A stretch of DNA of 64,000 nt from positions 23,836,499-23,900,498 of the forward strand of contig NC_088715.1 in NCBI RefSeq assembly GCF_963576615.1, read 5' to 3'. Both the position numbers and the translations under genes were made by a program. Positions within the stretch are counted from its first letter, which is position 1. Each line of letters begins with the position of its first letter. The notes beneath the pieces were generated by a model. It saw only the letters and a program-made list of their open reading frames with translations, had not been told where the DNA came from and ran no database searches. Below are positions 57,834 to 64,000 of the stretch, piece after piece. This DNA is from Watersipora subatra (Eukaryota; Bryozoa; Gymnolaemata; Cheilostomatida; Watersiporidae).

Positions 57834-60800
57834 TCTCTTATATATATACATATAAGATATATATGTATATACATATACATATATGTATATATTATATGTA
57901 TATATAAGTATATGTATATACATATAAGATATACATAATATATACATATCTTTATATATAAATGCAAAAAAAAGTATGTTTGATGTCCTATATCTGTCTG
58001 CATTCCGGCTATAGATCTTAAAAATCTTGGATGAAAGAATCCATACCGAAGATGATTTGATCTCGGAGCCTATCGTTTGCCTGTCCAACACCCAACCCAG
58101 TAGGCCACATAGATTGAGTTACTCGCTTGCAGAAAAAAGTCGCTATATGAAAGCCCGTACCCAACAGCTTTGCATACCACGTAAAGTGATTGCGCAAATA
58201 AGTGATTGTCATTAGTTAGCTTACTAAAATTTTTCATTGGCAATCTGCCAGGCTAATAACAAGCAACCCTCACTACTTCTCATTGTTTTTAAGTCAAAAA
58301 ATTTTTTTCGTGATATGTAGTTCGAAAGTTAGAATGGCAAATGTTGTTATATGTTAACTACAAATCAATTTTACGTTCAAAAAGGCATTTCTATTACCCG
58401 GGCAACGCAGGGTAGCACAGCTAGTATATGTATATATATGACTCTAATTTGAGAAACAATAAATCTACAAAATTCACACATTGATTTTTAAGTTGATGTC
58501 ACTTTCCATGACTTTGCTTTAGTAAAAAGATTTAACTTTCTGTTTGGTGCGTGTTTTTGTTTAAACATGAGAGTCAGTAGTTGTTTTCGATTTTGAAGTC
58601 TTGTTACTGAACTGGAAAGTTTAATGGTAATTTCAATTGGATTGTAGTGCAGAAAAAGATGATAGTATCTCCTTATAACCAAATTTGTATAATGTACCAT
58701 CATCCACCAGCACGCTGTCTGTAGAGCTTTGTTTCCGGGTTTGCTGTGCAAAAGAATACAATCTGTGAATATTTTGACAGAAAATAAATTTAGGTTAGTT
58801 TTGCTAAAATGCATTAATTAATTAAAGTGGTGTTAAATGTGGTTCATGATGTTGTGGAATTTTTTATGGCTTTTAGTAACACTTTGGTGAGTCACTTTTA
58901 GCTTTCTTTACAATAAAATGGCTTCAGGTATTAGGAAGCAGTTATTAGCCTCTAATACAAATATGCAACTTGCTTTATGTACTCTGTGTTACATTTGTCT
59001 TCCAAAAATAGATGTTCTTGGGTCAACTTGCTAAACCCATCATACTTGTGGCAGAATTAGAACTACTAATAAACATGGTATTAATCATGTTACAGGAGAT
59101 GCGGGTGAACCCGGCCTTAAGGGGGAGTCTGGTGAATCAAGAAGTGGTACAGTTTACACTAGATGGGGTCGAACCACATGTGGATCAGATGCCACACTCA
59201 TATATCAAGGTATCAAAGTTGACGTACACACAACAGTGATCAAATTCAAATACAATAACTACAAATAACAGTTTATATTGGTTTAATATAAGCAAACTTA
59301 CCACTAATGTAGTCAAAACTAACTAGATAAAGATTGAAAATTCCCCAAAAAAGTTTCAATTATTAGAGCAAACTCTCAATAACCAACAAATATATAAACC
59401 GAACAATCTAAGATTTTAAGAGTTTTAATTGTCAGCTTTTTAGAATGGTCAATTTACCTTGAAATTCTGTGAAAACAATTAAAGTCTAGCTTAGGACTGA
59501 TTTATCAGGCTTTTTTGTGCTCCCTCTGAATTCCTTTTTATTGCTTTATCATACTTTAATTAACAGTGAATTAGCTTATTATTTAGAAGTTTGTGATAAT
59601 GCACTAAAATACATCTGAATAAAATCCATGTTATATAAAATATCTTCTTTACATCATTTAACCCAAAAAGCACAATTTTCATCAGTCTCATTATTTAAAA
59701 AGTCTAAAATTCTAACCATTCATAAACTTTACAAATTTTGTGTTTTCTTGTAGCCTCCCGTACTTTTAAAAACACTAATACATTAATTGCATTTAACGCA
59801 CCTCATTATTTGCTGTATCTACGGCTTACAAATTCCTCCTTCGTATAGACTAATAGGCAGGTCATGTTTTAGGTGTCAGCGGTGTAGAACACTTTGTTTA
59901 TTAACCTTTGAGTAATGAGCAATATTGGTCATTTCAAATCACGTTTCAAGTAACAGCTCCATGATTCACTGAAATAGCTATTGTGTACTTTCTTATATAA
60001 AAATTTATTAACTGCTAGCCAGGCCCTAATGACTAACTAAGCTGTTATGAAAGTGAGTCCTTTTTGCACTCTTTTTTAATATCTCACTTATACGTCCATT
60101 TTTCAATAAAAGAAAGCAAACAAACCAAGCTTCATTTAATCAGGAAAGGAAACCAAACTAAACCGAACTCAGTAAACTTGTTTGGAATTTGATAAACAAC
60201 AACAAAAATTAGTAATAACTTGGAAAAGAAAAACACAAATCTACAACTGCACCAAATCTTGCAATAGGAAAAATGCCGTATAATATTCAACCCAGAACTA
60301 ACGACACTGAAATAAAGAAATGAATTACCATACACATAGGACTGTATTCCCTGGTTGCAAGTTGGGGCTGCAAATATTATACAACTAGCTATGAACACCT
60401 GGGGATTTGGGGGTGGTGTAAGCCACCAACGGGGTTTGAGGCAGTGCCTCGAAGCTCAAGACTTTTTAAGTATCAACAAACCTCAATGTATGCATAAATG
60501 CAATCAATCTTAAGCATCAAAATCTACATAAATTTATTGTTGATGGTTCATAGTAGGCAAAACCTTTTCTTCATTCAACAAAAGATTAAAAACCCATGAC
60601 ACTACAATTTCTGTAAGGGACATTGACAGAACAAGAGCTATATCTTCTTTATTGCAATAGCTCTTGTTCTGTCAGTGTGTCCATGGCAGAAATATTTCAC
60701 AACTGATTCTGTTTCAACACATTTATATGTGTGTAGTATTAAAAGATTGTTTAGATGAGCATGTCTCACAGTGCTCCTCATCAATGTTTTGATTCTAGTT

Positions 60801-62820
60801 GATTAAGGAATGATAAGGAAAACGCAAGTTTGGGGGCCTCTTTCATACCCCCACTATAAGCAATAAAGTTTGGTTTCCAAGTCTTAACAAAGTCCTACAA
60901 GATCACTCATTTGGCAAGATCACCACGGAGACAATATAGAACGCTAGTTGCTAGTAAATTAGTGGTTGGAAATTCCAAGTGATTGAATTTAGACTGCAAT
61001 TCTTAGTACTTGGCTGCCGGAAATAACTAAAAAATTGGGGTGGCTCGGCCCCCCAGCCACCCCATGCAGGCAGGTGTGGAGTTACTTTCCGCACATTCAC
61101 AAACAACGCCCCGACAACAAGTCTTTTTGCCAAACCTTTAATCGCAGCATGACAGCGCCGAAAATGAAACAGAAATATAGCTGCAGGAAGAATCTTTAGC
61201 CAAATATTTTTCTAGTTTTAATATACTCAACTTGCAGACTAGAGATCTCTTTCTAACTGAATTTCTTTGAAATGACATAAAAATATATATATATTGTGAT
61301 GGAAACGTTATGTTGCCATCCCCTTTTTCTTTATATCATTTGGAGTTGTGCTCCCTTTTTCATTTGTGTAACCACGCCCCTAAAGGAGGCTGGCCTTTGC
61401 TACCTTATTTGCATGATTGAATGTATTTAAGGCAGAGATTCGGCTCTTTTATGTTGTTCAAATATATGCATTGCATTTGGAACCATACTTCTTCTGTTAC
61501 CTTGAGCGATAGCAGAACCACACTAAGCATATAGCTAACTCCAAAGACCTAGTCTATGGACTGTGCTGTGGTGATAAATTCATAGAAGCATCGTCGACCC
61601 CGTCGACTTCCGGTCGACCTTGTCGACCTGGTACAAAACCCACTCTGGGAGCTATCCCTTGTGCAAGGTGGTTGATGTTGACCGGTGGTGTAAGTCGACC
61701 TAGTCGCCTCCGCGTGTTGGTCACGGGCAACCCGCACACAGCCCCTGTGAAGGGTGAATGCAGACCGGTAGAATAAGCCGACCTAGTCGCCTCTACGTGT
61801 TGGTCGTAGGATCCAACACAATATATATATATATATATATATACACGTAGTTGAAAATAATGCAATACATTTGAAAAATGGAAAAAATTATTATATATCA
61901 TATACATTATTTTATATATATACACAAAATTATATACATTTATAATTTTTTGTATAATATATAAATTATATATATTATATAATAAATATAATAAATAAAG
62001 AGTATATATACATATATAATTTTTTATAAAATACATATATATTTCATGTACAAAACTATATATATATATTTTTTTTGCACCTATCTGGTTCAGCAAACAA
62101 GTGTTATTAGTTTACTGAATAAACAAAAATCTAGCCATACATAGCCTGTGGAAAAACTTAACTTCTGTAAAAAAGATGGTCACCAATTGACGAGATACCT
62201 ACCTATTAGTTAGTAACACTATTTCCAGTTTTATTGTAGAATATGCTAATTTTTAGGTCAATGCTCTTTTAGGTTAATGGTCTTTTAGGTTAATGGTTAA
62301 ATAGTTAGGCATTCATTCAAATATAACTCTTATTAAATATGAAGTTTTCTCCCCTTGTCTACACGTTCAACTAGGCGTGTCAATCACAACATACTTTTTA
62401 ATAACGCCTGTATGTGGTTGCTGCTTCTATAATTTATGGTTCGCTTCACATCTATTAACTGCTAATGATCGATTTCAGTAGGCAATGTCTTATCGTACCT
62501 ATATGGTTTTGTTGTTCTAGTAGACTGCTGCTTTTTAATTTCAGGCTTTACTGGAAGATCACCGTTTGACAACACAGGAGGAGGGGTGAACTACCAGTGC
62601 ATGGTGAATGACGCTGAATACAACAGAGGTGGTACACCTACTAATCCTGCTTACCTAGCTGGCACAGAGTTCGAGACAGGCACCTTTGGTATATTCAGCA
62701 ATAGTGCAAATTGGCAGAATGCCCCTTGTGCCGTCTGCTATGCTGGTAGCAGATCGTCTACAATAATGGTTCCTGGTAAAAGAACTTGCCCTGAAGATGG
62801 TTGGATATTTGAATATGAAG
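53794..62820 (+). CDS. Short-chain collagen C4-like gene (5' five exons, runs off the window)
   Basis: Exons 53794-53943, 56291-56333, 57590-57700, 59096-59209 and 62545-62820 join in frame (all later junctions phase 1) to 231 codons so far. The product is secreted: residues 1-20 form a signal peptide ([13 protein letters not shown]). Residues 25-50 form a short heptad-like coil ([17 protein letters not shown]), likely to align trimer chains. Residues 66-116 are 17 uninterrupted Gly-X-Y triplets beginning [10 protein letters not shown]. From about 119 starts the cysteine-containing C-terminal domain ([66 protein letters not shown]), as in proteins annotated short-chain collagen C4-like in sponges and other invertebrates. 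The end of this domain lies beyond the last donor (GAAG|GTATAT). A decayed paralog lies divergently at 48199-37460. Confidence 0.85.
56291..56333 (+). CDS. Collagen C4-like exon 2
   Basis: A 43-nt exon with acceptor TGTTGTAG and donor CAAG|GTAAAA, encoding [14 protein letters not shown]. Phases 0 to 1 fit exons 1 and 3. It is assigned by splice sites and frame only, without a family match. Confidence 0.65.
57590..57700 (+). CDS. Collagen C4-like exon 3 (Gly-X-Y)
   Basis: Acceptor TGAATAG, donor AATG|GTAGTG, phases 1 to 1. It encodes [10 protein letters not shown] and a charged GRD-rich stretch. The donor was chosen because it makes the Gly-X-Y register continuous with exon 4 (GEKGAN then GDAGEP). 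Reading on past it gives a degenerate collagen-like tail ([12 protein letters not shown]). Confidence 0.8.
57757..57960. repeat. TA/TATACA microsatellite with internal palindromes
   Basis: TA tract followed by CATATAAGATATATAT-type units that can fold back on themselves. It lies in collagen intron 3. Confidence 0.9.
57990..58265 (-). repeat. tRNA-derived SINE-like repeat, family A, copy 3
   Basis: On the minus strand the core TTAGCCTGGCAGATTGCCAA and TTAGTAAGCTAACT is followed by an A-box-like GGCCTACTGGGTTGGGTG and a B-box-like GGCTCCGAGATCAAATC. The order is the same as in 12958-13258 and 40068-40400. Confidence 0.65.
58300..58424 (+). mobile_element. Helitron 3' fragment
   Basis: GTTAGAATGGCAAATGTTGT, then TTACCCGGGCAACGCAGGGT, then AGCACAGCTAG followed by T: a well-preserved Helitron 3' hairpin and CTAG|T. 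The 5' part is missing; SINE family A sequence abuts it. Confidence 0.7.
59096..59209 (+). CDS. Collagen C4-like exon 4 (Gly-X-Y end, C-terminal domain start)
   Basis: Acceptor TGTTACAG, donor CAAG|GTATCA, phases 1 to 1. It encodes [14 protein letters not shown], then [20 protein letters not shown]. The equivalent pseudogene exon is at 39017-38862. Confidence 0.9.
60618..60682. ncRNA. Near-perfect short hairpin (miRNA-like candidate)
   Basis: An 18-bp perfect stem TGACAGAACAAGAGCTAT at 60624-60641 is inverted at 60657-60674. The stem extends outward with a two-base asymmetry to GGACA/TGTCC, and the loop is 15 nt. Size and loop fit a pre-miRNA-like hairpin in the collagen intron. A short MITE or chance palindrome is the alternative; there is no expression evidence. 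Confidence 0.4.
61295..61820 (+). mobile_element. LTR-like element (candidate solo LTR)
   Basis: A 526-bp block starts TGTGATGGAAACG and ends CCAACACA (TG...CA), flanked by ATAT on both sides. It has GC-richer composition than its surroundings, a TATTTAAGGCAGAGATTCGG promoter-like motif and two imperfect copies of a 45-bp unit around CGACCTAGTCGCCTC near the end. No coding domains are present. The surrounding TA repeat makes the target duplication weak. Confidence 0.5.
61821..62075. repeat. TA-rich low-complexity sequence
   Basis: TA dinucleotides, then ATTATATA/TTATAA mixtures to about 62075, without coding content. Confidence 0.85.
62545..62820 (+). CDS. Collagen C4-like exon 5 (C-terminal domain)
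   Basis: Acceptor AATTTCAG, donor GAAG|GTATAT, phases 1 to 1. It encodes [19 protein letters not shown] and [20 protein letters not shown], then [14 protein letters not shown]. The pattern of Cys residues (C, CxxC, C) is characteristic of this domain. The rest lies beyond the window. Confidence 0.9.
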
Positions 62821-64000
62821 GTATATTAACAGTATAGTCAGTACGATGTTCAATTACATAACGAAATATTCGAGAAGACAATTTTAATTGTATAAAAAGA
62901 TTTAATGGAACAACACAGATGTTTACTAAGCAAACTTGCATATGCATAATTTTATTGGTAAAGACTATAATAGATGATCATCAGCCAAATGATGCTTTTT
63001 GTTTCATGCCCAAAAAAAGGAAATGACAAAACCGAAATAAAAAATTATTGATTGTGTAGAACAAATGTGTTTTAGAAGTTAGTAATCTGATAGTATTGTA
63101 GAGGTCTAAAGATAATGAATTAAGATAGTGACCATAAAACAATTCAGGAAACACTTTTAGAATAAAAATTGTTAAACAAAAATGTATCTACTAATTAAAA
63201 ATTGTTAAAAGCAAGTTTAAAATGGTTCATTTTTTAACTTTAACTTGATAGGTTAACTTGGTCTAAATATTAGGTAATAGTGAATTTTTGTGCAATAGTT
63301 ATTATTCCAAACAGCTAAAATCTTAATTCAGTTATGCAAATCCAGGTTATAAGTAGAAACCTTTTTATATTTACATATTGAAATTTCTAAATTGACTTCT
63401 TAAAACTTAAGAAAACCTAAAAACCTAAAGCTTTTATGGCAAAAACTTCCAAGTTTTTGCCCTAAAAGTAAAATAACCCTCAGAAATGTATGAAGTGTGT
63501 ACGTACATATATGATGATACTATATTTTACCGATATTTGTGTTTTATACTGCATATAACTGCACTATCTGTATTGGTATGTTAAATCTGGTGACAGCAGA
63601 TTGATTTGAGAATAATTCAAATATGTAGTTTTATTATTTTTAATGAATCAACTGATGAACAGTGAAATCATTTTGGAGAACTTTAAACTCTCACAGAAGG
63701 TATATTCAAACAAATGAAGTCTAATTATTGGCAAATGCCCAAGAATTTGCAAACATGGCTCATTGTTTTTAATGTACTGTAAAACCTATATTTGAGCGCA
63801 TCGTGCTATATTTTTAATCTTCTTTATAGTGACATTCTATTAGACATAGGCGTTCAAATGGTGTATTTTTTGACTAGCTGGTCATAAGTTTGAGAACAGA
63901 AATTTAGCCCTCAGATAAATGAAATGAAATTCGTGTCGTCTCCTCCCTCGGGCAAAGTGACATTATTATTGCTAGCATTCATACTTTTCCAAAGTTTTTT
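62821..64000. other. Collagen C4-like intron 5 (partial), nothing recognised
   Basis: AT-rich intronic sequence to the window edge; no exon, repeat or RNA gene is seen. Confidence 0.5.

Larger units (their letters stand above)
59210..62544. other. Collagen C4-like intron 4
   Basis: A 3.3-kb intron containing the hairpin at 60618-60682, the LTR-like element at 61295-61820 and TA-rich sequence to about 62075. The remainder is unassigned. Confidence 0.6.

Noticed and set aside
59012..59095. ATG at 59012 as the start of a separate gene
   Set aside because: This is intron sequence in another frame; the true exon starts at 59096 after TTACAG and matches the pseudogene exon.

Overview
This window is intron-rich, AT-rich animal DNA. 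It carries GT-AG spliced genes, Helitrons, several hAT elements, tRNA-derived SINE-like repeats and long TA microsatellites. A short-chain collagen (C4-type) gene, an SLC18-family transporter and a decayed 7TM receptor point to a non-vertebrate metazoan. A lophotrochozoan such as a bryozoan or mollusc is my guess, but the sequence alone does not fix the phylum. Nearly all long reading frames inside simple repeats (GA/CT, TA, TATAC) are artefacts.

Layout. 1-4358: a seven-transmembrane receptor pseudogene split by a 3.47 kb hAT element that carries a broken GTF2IRD2-like transposase and a nested foldback repeat. 5.5-9.5 kb: TA repeat, a Helitron with a helicase C-terminal remnant and a GA-rich tract, two further Helitron-like ends, and a decayed hAT with a perfect 8-bp target duplication. 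11.35-12.12 kb: a possible two-exon 64-residue gene. 12.28-31.05 kb: a ten-exon SLC18 (VMAT/VAChT-type) transporter, reconstructed in frame as 501 residues. Its introns hold a minus-strand Helitron, SINE-like repeats, a 34-bp minisatellite that multiplies a splice donor twelve-fold, Helitron copies with tRNA-like modules, and a TATA-rich satellite interrupted by a non-autonomous hAT element. 32.0-35.3 kb: a composite Helitron with repeated 3' modules. 37.5-48.2 kb, minus strand: a decayed short-chain collagen C4-like gene. Within its span are a SINE-like repeat, a gag/LTR fragment and a TIR element. 49.3-50.2 kb: a tandem duplication. 53.8-62.8 kb, plus strand: an apparently intact collagen C4-like gene that runs out of the window; its introns hold TA repeats, a SINE-like copy, a Helitron end, a near-perfect hairpin and an LTR-like element.

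The two well-supported genes have no obvious functional link. The transporter would load a small cationic neurotransmitter-like substrate into vesicles. The collagen is secreted. The two collagen loci are divergent paralogs, of which only the plus-strand copy looks functional. The least expected feature is the 12-unit array of duplicated splice sites immediately after transporter exon 4.
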